Positions 36,500 through 47,174 of a DNA stretch of 47,232 nucleotides are shown one piece after another (the first letter of the stretch is position 1; every line of letters begins with the position of its first letter). Source of the stretch: an uncultured bacterium (GTDB taxonomy: Bacteria; Pseudomonadota; Gammaproteobacteria; Burkholderiales; Burkholderiaceae_C); the NCBI GenBank assembly GCA_903830565.1, contig CAIKUF010000246.1:1-47232 (forward strand), written 5' to 3'. The translations under genes and the position numbers were made by a program. The notes under the pieces were generated by a model, which saw only the letters and a program-made list of their open reading frames with translations, ran no database searches and had not been told where the DNA came from.

Positions 36500-38017
36500 T
36501 CATAGACCCAGGCGCGCGGTCGAAAGATAGGTCTGCCGGTACTCCTCGAACGGCAGCGCGTCGGCGGCCTCGATCCGCTTCTGCTCGGCCACCGAGGCCT
36601 CGGCCAGCGCGGCGAAGTGCGCCGCCATTTCGGCCGGGAAAGGCAGGCCGAGCAGCCTGGCCTTGGTGCGCAGCGACTGCTCGCGCGTGAAGGCGGTGTA
36701 CGAGCCTTCGAAGTCTTCGATCATCGTCGACAGCACCTGCGCGGACGGCGCACGCTCGGCATCGTTCAACACCTCGCGCGCGTTGGCCAGCGCGTCGCCG
36801 TAGCGGTCGCCGCCATGCGCCGCATCGAGTGCAGCCGCAGCCGGCGCGCACTCGCCCAGCAATTGCAGCCCCCAATCGCGCAGCGCGATCTCGCCGTCGC
36901 CGCTCTCGAGCATCAGGCCGGGCTCTCGCCCGCGCGCGGCGGCGCGAAGCTGGTTGCGGCCCAGCGCGGCGATCTCCTGCGGCGTGTCGGGCGGGCTGTC
37001 GGTCAGCAGGCAGTGCAGCAGGAAGACGTCCAGGAAGCGCAGCGTCTGCTCCTGGATGCCGACGGGCACGAAGGGATCGAGGTCCATGCAGCGCACCTCG
37101 ACGTACTCGACGCCTCTCTGGCGCAGCGCGTGCAGCGGACGCTCGCCGTGGGCGATGACGCGCTTGGGGCGTATCGTGCCGTAGAACTCGTTCTCGATCT
37201 GCAGCAGGCTGGACGCGAGCTGGTTGTAGTCGCCGCCCGGGTTGCGAATGCCGATCGCTTCGTAAGGCGGATACGGTTTGGTCAGCGCGCCCTGCAAGGA
37301 CGAGGCATAACTGTCCAAGCTGTTGTAGCTGACCGCGAGCGCGGCCTGGGCGTCGCTCTGGTAGCCGAGCCGCCCCATGCGCAGCGACGTGCCGTGCGGC
37401 ATGTACAGCGTGTACTTTGACAACTGCTGCAGCTCGTGCGCGCGGCCGGCGACGAAGCTCGTGCAGACCGCGGGCGAGGCGCCGAACAGAACCAGCAACA
37501 GGAACGAATGGCGGCGGAAGTTGCGGATCAGCGCGAAGTACTGCTCACTCGAGACGCCGGGCATCGACCAGTTGTAATGGATGCCCGAGATCGTCTGCAT
37601 GCGCCGCCCGTAGCGGTGCCCGAGGCCCATGCGGTAGATGCTCTTGGCGCGGCCGACGTTGGACGAGCCGTAGACGCCGATCGGGATCGTCTCGTCGGTC
37701 GGCAGCCCGCAGGGCATGCTGCCGACCCACAGCATCTCGCCCTCGATCGCGCGGTAGACGAACTGGTGGATCTGCGTCAGCTCGGCCAGGCAAGCCGCCG
37801 GGTCGGCGTGCACGCCGGTGATGAGCTCGAGCTGCGACTCGCTGAAATCGGTCGTGATGCGCGGGTTGGTCAGCGCCGCGCCGAGCGCAGCCGGGTGCGG
37901 CGTCAGCGCGAGCGAGCCGCTGGCCTGCGTGCGCAAGCTCTCCTTCTCGATGCCGCGCCGGATGCCATGCAGTGCGTCCGGCGCCAGATTGCGCAGGCGT
38001 TGCTGCAAATCCGTCAT
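36500..38017 (-). CDS. gshA: Glutamate-cysteine ligase
   Basis: 505 aa, the proteobacterial GshA size. Catalyses ATP-dependent gamma-glutamylcysteine formation, the first step of glutathione synthesis. Signature segments: GIEKESLRTQASG (22-34), ITTDFSESQLELITG (about 54-68), YRMGLGHRYGRRMQTISGIHYNWSMP (about 127-152), and YVEVRCMDLDPFVPVGI (about 303-319). ATG 38017 is preceded by gaggag. The stop overlaps a possible start of the antiporter gene. No gshB is in the window. Confidence 0.96.
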   Translation of the reverse strand: MTDLQQRLRNLAPDALHGIRRGIEKESLRTQASGSLALTPHPAALGAALTNPRITTDFSESQLELITGVHADPAACLAELTQIHQFVYRAIEGEMLWVGSMPCGLPTDETIPIGVYGSSNVGRAKSIYRMGLGHRYGRRMQTISGIHYNWSMPGVSSEQYFALIRNFRRHSFLLLVLFGASPAVCTSFVAGRAHELQQLSKYTLYMPHGTSLRMGRLGYQSDAQAALAVSYNSLDSYASSLQGALTKPYPPYEAIGIRNPGGDYNQLASSLLQIENEFYGTIRPKRVIAHGERPLHALRQRGVEYVEVRCMDLDPFVPVGIQEQTLRFLDVFLLHCLLTDSPPDTPQEIAALGRNQLRAAARGREPGLMLESGDGEIALRDWGLQLLGECAPAAAALDAAHGGDRYGDALANAREVLNDAERAPSAQVLSTMIEDFEGSYTAFTREQSLRTKARLLGLPFPAEMAAHFAALAEASVAEQKRIEAADALPFEEYRQTYLSTARLGL

Positions 38018-38132
38018 TCGCTGTCTCCTCGTGTCGGGGGCGTCAACGGTAGCAGACGAACGATGACAGCGCTGGCCGCCGTCCGATTCGCCCCGGACGA
38101 TCGAGCCATCCCGGCCGCCAGGTGCGGGGCCC

Positions 38133-39320
<1,188 letters not shown>

Positions 39321-39355
39321 GGGGTCTCCGGGTTGGCGGGATGTGATGCGAGGGT

Positions 39356-40882
39356 TCAAGACGCTGTCTTCAGCAGCGACACGCCGAGTGCGGCGCGCCG
39401 GCGCAGCCAGGGCGATGGGCGGTAGCGCGGGTCGCCGCTCAGGGCAAGCATGTTGTTCAGCACCTTGAGCACGGTCGCCGCGCCGAGGCGGTCGCCCCAG
39501 GCCAGCGGGCCGTGCGGGTAGCCCAGGCCCAGCGTCACCGCGCGGTCGATGTCGGCCGGCTCGGCAATGCCCTGCTGGGCGATGTCGCAGCCGATGTTGA
39601 CGATGGTCGCGACGACGCGCTGCGCGATGAGCCCCGCGCTGTCGCGCAGCACCGCAACGCGCGCGCCGTCGCTCGCGAGCAGGCCGTGCGCGGCATCGCG
39701 AACAGCGGCACTCGTCACGGGCGAAAGCATCAGGCTGCGTCGGCGATCGTTCGCGAACAACATGTCCAGGCCCACGGCGCGGGTCGCGTCGAGCGCCTCA
39801 CGGGCGCAGCACGCGGTCACGTCCTCGCCAAGCGGGGTGACGATGCACAGCGCCGCCTCGCTCGGCCGCGCGCCGCTTTCGATCGGCGCACCGAGCGCCG
39901 TCAGCAACTCGCGCGCGAGCTCGGCCAGTGCGGGTTCGGCAGCGCCGACCCACACGCTCGCCGGGCGCGCGCCCGGCACCGGCGCATCGGGCACCGGCAC
40001 GGCGCGTCCTTCGACGTAGCGGTAGTAGCCCTCGCCCGTCTTGCGCCCGAGCAGCCCCGCCACGCGGCGCTGGGCGGCGAGCGGCGACGGCCGAAAGCGC
40101 GGCTCCTCGAAGTACTGGTGGTAGATGACCTCCATCACCGGCACCGAGACATCGAGCCCGGTCAGGTCGAGCAGCTCGAACGGGCCCAGCTTGAAGCCGG
40201 CCTGTTCGCGCAGCACGGCGTCGATCACGTGCGGCTCGGCGATGTTCTCGCCGAGCAGGCGCAGCGCCTCGGTGCCAAAGCCGCGCCCGGCGTGGTTGAC
40301 GATGAAGCCCGGCGTGTCCTTCGCACGCACCGGCAGGTGGCCCATGCGCCGCGCCAGCGCCATCAGCGCGTCGCCCACGTCGCGGCGGCCGCGAACGCCG
40401 TCGATGACTTCGACGACCTTCATCAGCGGCACCGGATTGAAGAAGTGATATCCGGCCACACGCTCCGGGTGCGCGCAGGCAGCGGCGATCGCGGTGACGG
40501 AGAGCGACGACGTGTTCGTCGCCAGCACGCAGGATTCGCCGACCAGCGCTTCGAGCGTGCGAAAAAGCGCGCGCTTGGCATCGAGGTCCTCGACGATCGC
40601 CTCGACGACCAGCGACACGCCGGCAAGCGCGTCGAGGCTGCCGACGACGCGCAATCGCGTACCCGCGCGCTCGGCGTCGTCCGCGCTCAGCTTGCCCTTT
40701 TGCTTCAAGGTGTCGAAGGTCGCGAGCAGCGCCTCGCGCGCCTTCTGCGCGGCGCCCGCGAGGGCGTCGTGTAGCAGCACGGTCACGCCCGACTGGGCGG
40801 CGATCTGCGCGATGCCGCGCCCCATCGCGCCGGTGCCGACGACGGCGATCTGGAGTTCGCTGGAGTGGGGGTCGAAGATCAT
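39356..40882 (-). CDS. 3-hydroxyacyl-CoA dehydrogenase, PaaH-like
   Basis: 508 aa, the two-domain PaaH type. NAD site [16 protein letters not shown] (14-29); [27 protein letters not shown]; catalytic His-Glu region [16 protein letters not shown] (about 144-159); [19 protein letters not shown]; and a duplicated C-terminal domain with [25 protein letters not shown] and [14 protein letters not shown]. It oxidises 3-hydroxyacyl-CoA in a beta-oxidation-like sequence after aromatic ring opening or reduction. It lies 178 bp after the aryl-CoA ligase gene, with an inverted repeat between, and 35 bp before the gcdH-like gene. No enoyl-CoA hydratase or thiolase gene is present nearby. Confidence 0.92.
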   Translation of the reverse strand: MIFDPHSSELQIAVVGTGAMGRGIAQIAAQSGVTVLLHDALAGAAQKAREALLATFDTLKQKGKLSADDAERAGTRLRVVGSLDALAGVSLVVEAIVEDLDAKRALFRTLEALVGESCVLATNTSSLSVTAIAAACAHPERVAGYHFFNPVPLMKVVEVIDGVRGRRDVGDALMALARRMGHLPVRAKDTPGFIVNHAGRGFGTEALRLLGENIAEPHVIDAVLREQAGFKLGPFELLDLTGLDVSVPVMEVIYHQYFEEPRFRPSPLAAQRRVAGLLGRKTGEGYYRYVEGRAVPVPDAPVPGARPASVWVGAAEPALAELARELLTALGAPIESGARPSEAALCIVTPLGEDVTACCAREALDATRAVGLDMLFANDRRRSLMLSPVTSAAVRDAAHGLLASDGARVAVLRDSAGLIAQRVVATIVNIGCDIAQQGIAEPADIDRAVTLGLGYPHGPLAWGDRLGAATVLKVLNNMLALSGDPRYRPSPWLRRRAALGVSLLKTAS

Positions 40883-40949
40883 GATGGGGTAGGTCGGAAG
40901 GACGAGCTCAGGCGGCCCATGATTGCCGGAATGCTTGGCACCGAGCTCA

Positions 40950-41003
40950 CCGCCAAGACGCCATGGAATCCATTATCTTCTCGGCGCCTTTGCGTCTTGG
41001 CGG
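40950..41003. repeat. Inverted repeat of the 'gccaagacgc' type inside the catabolic operon
   Basis: ccgccaagacgc (40950-40961) and gcgtcttggcgg (40992-41003) pair perfectly over 12 bp around a 30-nt AT-richer loop. Sequences built from gccaagacgcca and tttgcgtcttggcg recur as dispersed repeats in many bacterial genomes as far as I recall. Its position between two genes of one operon could attenuate or process the message. Confidence 0.6.
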
Positions 41004-41060
41004 CTCACGATCTCGCAACAGCAACGACTGACCGCCACGAAATGCTAACGCTCAAGCTCA

Positions 41061-42692
41061 TCATCGCGGCGCGCGCAATCGAAAGCGTTGCAGCTTGCCG
41101 GTCTCGGTGCGCGGCAGCGCGCTGAGGAATTCGACCGCTCGCGGGTACTTGTACGGCGCGACGGTGCGCTTGACGAACTCCTGCAGCTCGCGCGCCAGCG
41201 CCTCGCTTGGCGCATGCCCCGCGCCCGGCACGACGAAGGCCTTGACGATCTGCCCGCGCTCGGCGTCGGGCACGCCGATCACCGCGCATTCGGCGACGGC
41301 CGGGTGCTGCATCAGCGCGTCTTCGACCTCGGGTGCGCCGATGTTGTAGCCGGCCGAGATGATCATGTCGTCGGTGCGCGCCTGGTAGTGGAAGTAGCCG
41401 TCGGCGTCCATCAGGTAGGCGTCGCCGGTGTAGTTCCAGCCGTCCTTCACGTAGCTGGCCTGGCGCGCGTCGTCCAGGTAGCGGCAGCCCGTCGGGCCCT
41501 TGACGGCGAGCTTGCCGACGCTGCCCACCGCCGCCGGGTGGCCATCGTCGTCCATCACGCAGGCGTGGTAGCCGGGGACGACGGTGCCGGTCGCGCCGGG
41601 CCGCGCGTGCGCCTCGTCGGCGGAGATGAAGATGTGCAGCATCTCGGTCGCGCCGATGCCGTCGATGAGTTCGATGCCGGTCGCGTCCTTCCACAGCGCG
41701 CGCGTCGCCGCGGGCAGCGCTTCGCCGGCCGAGACGCACTTGCGCAGGCTGCCGCCCTTTTCCGCCGCGAGGCGCAGCGAGCGCGCCGGCTCGGCCATCG
41801 CGCGGTACGAGGTCGGCGCCGTTGCGAGCACGGTGGCGCCGAAGGCATGGATGGCCTCCAGCAAGGCGACAGGCGTGGTTCTCTCCAGCAGCACGAGCGA
41901 CGCGCCGACGCTCATCGGGAACAGCAGCAGGCTGCCGAGGCCGAAGGTGAAGGCCAGCGGCGGGCTGCCGATGAACACGTCGTCGGCGCGCGGATGCAGC
42001 ACGTGGCGCGGCCAGCAGATGCAGGCGGCCATCACGTCGCGGTGGAAATGCATGGTCGCCTTGGGCGTGCCGGTCGTGCCCGAGGTGAAGGCGAAGATGC
42101 AGGCGTCCGCCGCCGCGGTCGGCACGTTGACGAAGTCGTCGCTGTGGCGCGCCATCGCGGCCTCCAGGCCGGATGCGGAGTCGTCGTTGTGAAAGCGCAG
42201 TTGCCTCAAGACGGGCTGCTCGCGCATTGCCGCTTGCAACTCGTCCGCCAGCCGCGCATCGCACAGCGCGTGCGTGACCTGCGCCTTGGCGATGATGTGG
42301 GCGAGTTCCTTCGCGCGCAGCAGCGGCATCGTCGCCACCGCAATGCCGCCGGCCTTCATCACCGCGAACCAGCACGCGGCCAGCATCGGACTATTCGGCG
42401 CCCGCAGCAGCACGCGGTTGCCGGGCACGAGGCCCATGTCCTCGACCAGCACGTGGGCGATGCGGTTGGCGCGCTTTTGCAGCTCGGCGTAGGTCCAGAC
42501 GAGGCCGCCCGGTGCGCGGATGCAGATGCGCTCGCCCTGCCCGCTCGCGACCCAGCGGTCGAGCAGCTCGCTCGCGCAGTTCAAGAGCGGCGGGAACTGC
42601 AACTCGGGCTGCTCGAACAGAAACTCCGGCTGCTGCGCCAGGCGCGGCAGGTGATCGTGGGCAAACGTATCGACGTGAGCAGATCGACCCAT
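41061..42692 (-). CDS. 2-aminobenzoate/benzoate-CoA ligase-like enzyme
   Basis: 543 aa benzoate-CoA-ligase-family AMP-forming enzyme. Motifs: FAFTSGTTGTPKATMHFHRD (about 198-217), IDGIGATEMLHIFISA (about 337-352), NYTGDAYLMDADGYFHYQARTDDMIISAGYNIGAPEVE and adenylation Lys in PRTETGKLQRFRLR at the C-terminus. In the family IGATEMLH with this start (FPPLLNCASELLD) marks benzoate and 2-aminobenzoate ligases. The monooxygenase/reductase gene of the 2-aminobenzoyl-CoA route in the same operon makes anthranilate the most likely substrate. ATG 42692 is 13 bp after the acyl-CoA dehydrogenase stop. Confidence 0.88.
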   Translation of the reverse strand: MGRSAHVDTFAHDHLPRLAQQPEFLFEQPELQFPPLLNCASELLDRWVASGQGERICIRAPGGLVWTYAELQKRANRIAHVLVEDMGLVPGNRVLLRAPNSPMLAACWFAVMKAGGIAVATMPLLRAKELAHIIAKAQVTHALCDARLADELQAAMREQPVLRQLRFHNDDSASGLEAAMARHSDDFVNVPTAAADACIFAFTSGTTGTPKATMHFHRDVMAACICWPRHVLHPRADDVFIGSPPLAFTFGLGSLLLFPMSVGASLVLLERTTPVALLEAIHAFGATVLATAPTSYRAMAEPARSLRLAAEKGGSLRKCVSAGEALPAATRALWKDATGIELIDGIGATEMLHIFISADEAHARPGATGTVVPGYHACVMDDDGHPAAVGSVGKLAVKGPTGCRYLDDARQASYVKDGWNYTGDAYLMDADGYFHYQARTDDMIISAGYNIGAPEVEDALMQHPAVAECAVIGVPDAERGQIVKAFVVPGAGHAPSEALARELQEFVKRTVAPYKYPRAVEFLSALPRTETGKLQRFRLRAPR

Positions 42693-42705
42693 GACATCAC
42701 CCCCT

Positions 42706-43902
42706 TCACGCCGCGGCGGCGCCGAATTCCTTGAGCAGGTCGCGCCCGATGATGAGCTGCTGCACCTCGGTCGCGCCCTCGTAGATGCGCAACGACCGGA
42801 TCTCGCGGTACAGCCGCTCGACCGGCTGCTCGCTGACGACGCCCAGGCCGCCGAAGATCTGCACCGCGTCGTCGATCACCTTCTGCGCGCCTTCGGTGGC
42901 CACCATCTTGGCCATCGCCGCCTCGCGCGTCACGCGGTGACCCTGGTCGCGCATCCACGCCGCGCGGTAGACGAGCAGCGCCGCGCCGTCGATGGTGGTC
43001 GCCATCTGCGCCAGCTTGGCCTGCGTGAGCTGGAAGTCGGCCAGCACCTGGTTGAACATGCGGCGCTGGCTCGAGCGCGCCAGCGCCTCGTCGAGCGCGC
43101 GCCGCGCGAAGCCGAGCGCCGCGGCGGCGACCGAGGTGCGGAAGACGTCCAGCGTGCGCATCGCGACCTTGAAACCCTGCCCCGCTTCGCCGACGCGCTG
43201 CGAGAGCGGCACGCGGCAGTTCGTGAAGCGCAGGCGGGCCAGCGGGTGCGGCGCGATGACGGGGATGCGCTCGGCAATCTCGAGGCCCGGCGTGCCGGCA
43301 TCGACGACGAAGGCCGAGATCCCGCGCGCGCCGCGACGCGTCGCCCCGGACTCGTCGCCTTCGCCGGTGCGAACGAAGACGACGTAGAAGTCGGCAATGC
43401 CGCCGTTGGAGATCCACGTCTTCTGGCCGTCGATGACGACCGAGTCGCCGTCGATGCGACCCGCGCAAGCCATGGCCGCGACGTCGGAGCCGGCCTCGGG
43501 TTCGGACAGCGCAAACGCCGCGATCGCGTCGCCCCGCGCGACACGCGTGAGATAACGCTCTTTCTGCGCTGACGTGCCGGCGAGCGAGAGCGCGCCCGAG
43601 CCGAGGCCTTGCATCGCGAACGCGAAATCGGCGAGGCCCGAGTGGCGCGCCAGCGTCTCGCGGATCAGGCACAGCGAGCGCGTGTCGATGGCGTCTCTCG
43701 CGCCGCCGACGTCCTTGCCCGCCACCGCGTAACGCAGCCAGCCCGCGGCGCCGAGCGCGCGCACCAGCGCCTTGCATTCGGCATCGACATCGGCGCCGTG
43801 CGCGTGTGCGAGGTGCTCGCCCGCCCACGCGTCCACGGCGCGCGCCAGCTCGCGCTGGCGGTCGTCGAAGAAGGGCCAGTCGAGGTAGCGCGTGTCGCTC
43901 AT
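42706..43902 (-). CDS. Acyl-CoA dehydrogenase of the aromatic-CoA operon
   Basis: 398 aa FAD enzyme. Segments: [20 protein letters not shown] (FAD/substrate), [51 protein letters not shown], and a C-terminal [43 protein letters not shown] with the catalytic Glu in YEGATE. Preference cannot be read directly; in this operon it probably introduces a double bond into an alicyclic CoA intermediate made by the monooxygenase/reductase. ATG 43902 with ggaga upstream; 48 bp after marR, 13 bp before the ligase gene. Confidence 0.9.
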   Translation of the reverse strand: MSDTRYLDWPFFDDRQRELARAVDAWAGEHLAHAHGADVDAECKALVRALGAAGWLRYAVAGKDVGGARDAIDTRSLCLIRETLARHSGLADFAFAMQGLGSGALSLAGTSAQKERYLTRVARGDAIAAFALSEPEAGSDVAAMACAGRIDGDSVVIDGQKTWISNGGIADFYVVFVRTGEGDESGATRRGARGISAFVVDAGTPGLEIAERIPVIAPHPLARLRFTNCRVPLSQRVGEAGQGFKVAMRTLDVFRTSVAAAALGFARRALDEALARSSQRRMFNQVLADFQLTQAKLAQMATTIDGAALLVYRAAWMRDQGHRVTREAAMAKMVATEGAQKVIDDAVQIFGGLGVVSEQPVERLYREIRSLRIYEGATEVQQLIIGRDLLKEFGAAAA

Positions 43903-43950
43903 GTCGTCTCCGTGCGGTGGCGCTCGGTCGGTCGCCGCCCTGCGCGGAGT

Positions 43951-44511
43951 CTAAACCTGGGCCCTCGCCGCGTCGGCCGCGGACTGGTTCTTCGCGAGCT
44001 GCAGGCGCAGTTGGCCGAGCTGCTCGAACAGCGCCTCCTGGCTCGCCGCGTCGACGCCCGCGAACAGCTCCACCACCCAGCGCTCGTGCTCGGCGGCGAT
44101 GCGCTCGAACACGCGCCGGCCGGGTGCGGTGAGCTTGATGCGAAACGAGCGGCGGTCGCTCGGGTCGTCCTCGCGCACGACGAGGCCTTCCTTAACCAGC
44201 TCGTCGGTGAGGCCGGTCACATTGCCGCCCGTCACCATCAGGTAGCGCGAGAGCGCGTTCATGCGCAGACCGTCCGGGTGGCGATAGAGCTGGGCCAGGC
44301 AATCGAAACGCGCCAGCGTGATGCCAAAGTGCGTGCGCAGGCGCTTGCGTACTTCGGTCTCGATCTGCGCGTTGCACGCCAGCAGGCGCAGCCAGACCTT
44401 GAGCGCAAGCCGGTCACCCGAGGCCGCACGCGCTTCGTGGCCGATGCTGTCCTCGCCAAGCAGTTTGAGCAGATCAAGCCGCTTGGGGCGCGGCTTGGCC
44501 ACTGTGGTCAC
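43951..44511 (-). CDS. MarR-family transcriptional regulator
   Basis: 186 aa from GTG 44511, which overlaps the upstream stop (GTGA). The winged helix region is [89 protein letters not shown], with the wing at [14 protein letters not shown], typical for MarR. N-terminal about 35 residues are an extension. Family members in aromatic-CoA operons are usually repressors released by the aryl-CoA; the AT-rich palindrome at 46938-46965 upstream of the operon is its likely operator (inference). Confidence 0.92.
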   Translation of the reverse strand: MTTVAKPRPKRLDLLKLLGEDSIGHEARAASGDRLALKVWLRLLACNAQIETEVRKRLRTHFGITLARFDCLAQLYRHPDGLRMNALSRYLMVTGGNVTGLTDELVKEGLVVREDDPSDRRSFRIKLTAPGRRVFERIAAEHERWVVELFAGVDAASQEALFEQLGQLRLQLAKNQSAADAARAQV

Positions 44512-46886
44512 GTCACTCCCCCGCCGGCAGCCTGGGCGGCCGCCTGCGCGCGTTCGCGCTCAAGGTTGCGCTCGAGCTGCGACTTGGCGGCGAGGTATTG
44601 CTTCGGCCACGGCTGGGCGACGAAGCCGATGCGCGCCGCTTCCATCAGCGTCCACGCCGGGTTGGCCAGGTGCGGCCGGCCGACGGCGCACAGGTCGGCG
44701 CGGCCGGCGGCGACGATGCTGTTGATGTGGTCGGCCTCCGAGATCGCGCCGACGGCGATCGTCGCGATGCCGGCCTCGTTGCGGATGCGGTCGGCGAACG
44801 GCGTCTGGTACATGCGGCCGTAGGTGGGCTGCTGCTTCGCGCTGACCTGACCAGACGAGCAATCGATCATGTCGGCGCCCGCGGCCTTGAAGGCGCGCGC
44901 GATCTCGACCGCGTCACCCGGCGTGATGCCGCGCACGCCGTCCTCCGCAGCATCGACCCAGTCGTGGGCCGAGATGCGCACCGAGATCGGCAACTGCTGC
45001 GGCCAGACCGCGCGCACCGTGGCGAAGACTTCGAGCGGGAAGCGCAGGCGATTGGCGAGGCTGCCGCCGTACTCGTCGCTGCGCCGGTTGCTGAGCGGCG
45101 AGATGAAGGACGACAGCAGGTAGCCGTGCGCGCAGTGCAGTTCCAGCCAGTCGAAGCCGGCCTCGGCGGCGAAGTGCGCTGCGCGTGCGAAGTCGTCTCG
45201 CACCCGGTCCATGTCGGCGCGCGTCATCGCGCGCGGCACCTGACCGCCGTCAGCGAGGTAGGGCAAGGCCGACGCGGCAACGAGCGGCCAGTTGCCATCG
45301 GCGAGCGGCCGATCGGCGCCGCTGCCATTCCAGGGTGCGTTGGTCGATCCCTTGGCGCCGGCGTGGCCGATCTGGATCGCGATGCGGGCGTCGGTCTCGC
45401 GGTGCACGAAGTCGACGATGCGCTTCCAGGCACCCTGCTGCGCTTCGTTCCACAGCCCAGGGCAGGCCGGCGTGATGCGCGCATCGGGCGAGGTGCAGGT
45501 CATCTCGGCGACGACCATGCCGGCGCCGCCCATCGCCCGCGCGCCCAGATGCACGAGGTGGTACTCGCCCGGCACGCCATCGACGCACGAGTACTGCGCC
45601 ATCGGCGAGACGACGACGCGGTTCTTCAGCACCACGCTGCGCAGCTTGTAGGGCGTGAACATCGGCGGCGTCAGCGCGCCCGCAGTCGCCGGCACGCCAC
45701 TTTGCAGCGCGGCCTGCTCGGCGAACCAGCGCTCGAAGCCGTCCAGCCAGGCCTTGTCGCGCAGGCGCAGGTTCTCGTGCGAGATGCGCTGCGAGCGCGT
45801 CAGCATCGAGTACATGAACTGCTCGGTGGGCAAGGTGTCGGCGTAGCGCGCGCCGACCGCCTCGAACCACTCCATCGCGTTCCAGGCCGCGTTCTGCAGC
45901 CGCAAGACGTCGATGCCGCGCAGCGCCTGGTAGCGCCTCAGCACCTCGGGAATGTGCTCGCGCGTCGCGCCGAGTTCGCTCAACTGGCGCGTCAGTTCGA
46001 TCGCGTCCTCGATCGCGAGCTTAGTGCCCGAGCCGATCGCGAAGTGCGCGGTGTGCACCGCGTCGCCCATCAGCACGACGTGGCTGTGGCCGTTGAAGAG
46101 CGACCACTGCTCGCACTTGACGCGCTGGAAGTTGAGCCAGGCCGAGCCGCGCAGGTGGCGCGCGTTGGTCATCAGGCGCGCGCCTTGCAGGTTGCCGGCG
46201 AAGAGCTTCTCGCAGAACGCGATCGACTGCTCCTGGTCGGCGCGGTCCAGGCCGTGCGCCTTCCACACGTCCTCGGGGGTCTCGACGATGAAGGTCGTCG
46301 TCTTCTCGTCGAAGCGGTAGATGTGGGCCTGGAACCAGCCGTGCTCGGTCTTCTCGAACAGGAAGGTGAAGGCGTCGTAGAGCTTGTTCGTGCCGAGCCA
46401 GATGTAGCGGTTCGGGCGCGTCGCGATGTCGGGCTTGAAGACGTCGGCATGCAGGCTGCGGATGCGCGAGTTGATGCCGTCGGAGGCGATCACGAGATCG
46501 GCATCCGGGTACTCGGCATCGCTTTCGGCCTCGCGCTCGAAGACCAGCTTGACGCCCAGATCCTCGCAGCGCGCCTGCAGGATATTGAGCAGGCGCTTGC
46601 GCCCGATGCCGACGAAGCCGTGCCCGCCGCTGCGCACACGCCGGCCCTTGAAATGCAGCTCGATGTCGTCCCAGTGGTTGAACGCCTGTTCGATGGACGC
46701 GGCAGTCTGCGCGTCCCAGACGCGCATGTTGTCCATCGTCGCGTCTGAGAAGACGACGCCCCAGCCGAAGGTGTCGTAGGGCAGGTTGCGCTCGACGACG
46801 GTGATGTCGTGCGCCGCGCCCTGCTTCTTCATGAGCAGCGCGAAGTACAGGCCGGCGGGCCCGCCGCCGAGGCAGACGATGTTCAT
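44508..46886 (-). CDS. 2-aminobenzoyl-CoA (or salicylyl-CoA) monooxygenase/reductase, two-domain flavoprotein
   Basis: 792 aa from ATG 46886 (ggaag before it; ATG 46904 adds six residues). N-terminal half: FAD monooxygenase ([17 protein letters not shown] from residue 7, [40 protein letters not shown]). C-terminal half from about residue 400: Old Yellow Enzyme-type FMN domain ([77 protein letters not shown]). This fusion is the hallmark of 2-aminobenzoyl-CoA monooxygenase/reductase of aerobic anthranilate degradation (Azoarcus type) and of salicylyl-CoA 5-hydroxylase. The adjoining 2-aminobenzoate-type ligase favours the former. First gene of the leftward operon. Confidence 0.9.
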   Translation of the reverse strand: MNIVCLGGGPAGLYFALLMKKQGAAHDITVVERNLPYDTFGWGVVFSDATMDNMRVWDAQTAASIEQAFNHWDDIELHFKGRRVRSGGHGFVGIGRKRLLNILQARCEDLGVKLVFEREAESDAEYPDADLVIASDGINSRIRSLHADVFKPDIATRPNRYIWLGTNKLYDAFTFLFEKTEHGWFQAHIYRFDEKTTTFIVETPEDVWKAHGLDRADQEQSIAFCEKLFAGNLQGARLMTNARHLRGSAWLNFQRVKCEQWSLFNGHSHVVLMGDAVHTAHFAIGSGTKLAIEDAIELTRQLSELGATREHIPEVLRRYQALRGIDVLRLQNAAWNAMEWFEAVGARYADTLPTEQFMYSMLTRSQRISHENLRLRDKAWLDGFERWFAEQAALQSGVPATAGALTPPMFTPYKLRSVVLKNRVVVSPMAQYSCVDGVPGEYHLVHLGARAMGGAGMVVAEMTCTSPDARITPACPGLWNEAQQGAWKRIVDFVHRETDARIAIQIGHAGAKGSTNAPWNGSGADRPLADGNWPLVAASALPYLADGGQVPRAMTRADMDRVRDDFARAAHFAAEAGFDWLELHCAHGYLLSSFISPLSNRRSDEYGGSLANRLRFPLEVFATVRAVWPQQLPISVRISAHDWVDAAEDGVRGITPGDAVEIARAFKAAGADMIDCSSGQVSAKQQPTYGRMYQTPFADRIRNEAGIATIAVGAISEADHINSIVAAGRADLCAVGRPHLANPAWTLMEAARIGFVAQPWPKQYLAAKSQLERNLERERAQAAAQAAGGGVT

Positions 46887-46915
46887 GTTTCGCTTCCGAT
46901 CCATGCCTCGGTGCG

Positions 46916-46939
46916 AGGTCTAGGTCTAGGTCTAGGTCT
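46916..46939. repeat. Tandem hexamer aggtct, four copies
   Basis: Four perfect consecutive copies of aggtct, merging at 46940 into tatata. They lie in the 5' leader of the monooxygenase/reductase gene, next to the palindromic operator. Such a short repeat could vary in copy number by slippage. Confidence 0.85.
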
Positions 46940-46972
46940 ATATAGTTTCACATTAAACTGTATAGTTGTCAA
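46938..46972 (-). promoter_or_regulatory. Palindromic operator and -35 element of the aromatic-CoA operon
   Basis: Arms ctatatagttt (46938-46948) and aaactgtatag (46955-46965) match at 10 of 11 positions around cacatt, a size and AT-richness typical of MarR-family sites. Read leftward, TTGACA (46972 to 46967) is a perfect -35 abutting the palindrome; the best -10 downstream is uncertain (gaaact at 17 bp, tatata at 22 bp). Repressor binding would cover the promoter. Between 46973 and 47105 I see nothing that I can name. Confidence 0.6.
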
Positions 46973-47105
46973 CAATTTCCGCCCGACACAACTTCCGCCC
47001 GCCGCCCTCATGTGCGTGTGGCGGCGCCGGCGCGCAATACGTTACGAATGAACCATGCCTATCCGGTTGCTTGCCAAATGACCTAACTCGGACTATCTTC
47101 GGGCT

Positions 47106-47174
47106 GTGGATCCGCGCGGCTTTCCGACCACCCTGCCAGAATTCCAGCGTGTCTTCCCCAGCGACGCTGCCTGC
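47106..47174 (+). pseudogene. IS1595-like transposase, N-terminal fragment
   Basis: A GTG-started frame reads DPRGFPTTLPEFQRVFPSDAAC. The TLPEFQR-FP-DAAC sequence is the typical start of IS1595-family transposases, which continue with YL-x-RWPDGF-x-CP and a zinc ribbon. Here that continuation is absent: after DAAC (47174) the sequence changes to a repeat-rich stretch of different character. The frame stays open to the window edge. Read as a transposase gene interrupted by another element close to its start. Confidence 0.6.

Noticed and set aside
46809-47051. Plus-strand frame over the operator region as a gene
   Set aside because: It overlaps the start of the monooxygenase/reductase gene and contains the hexamer repeat; composition and length give no support.
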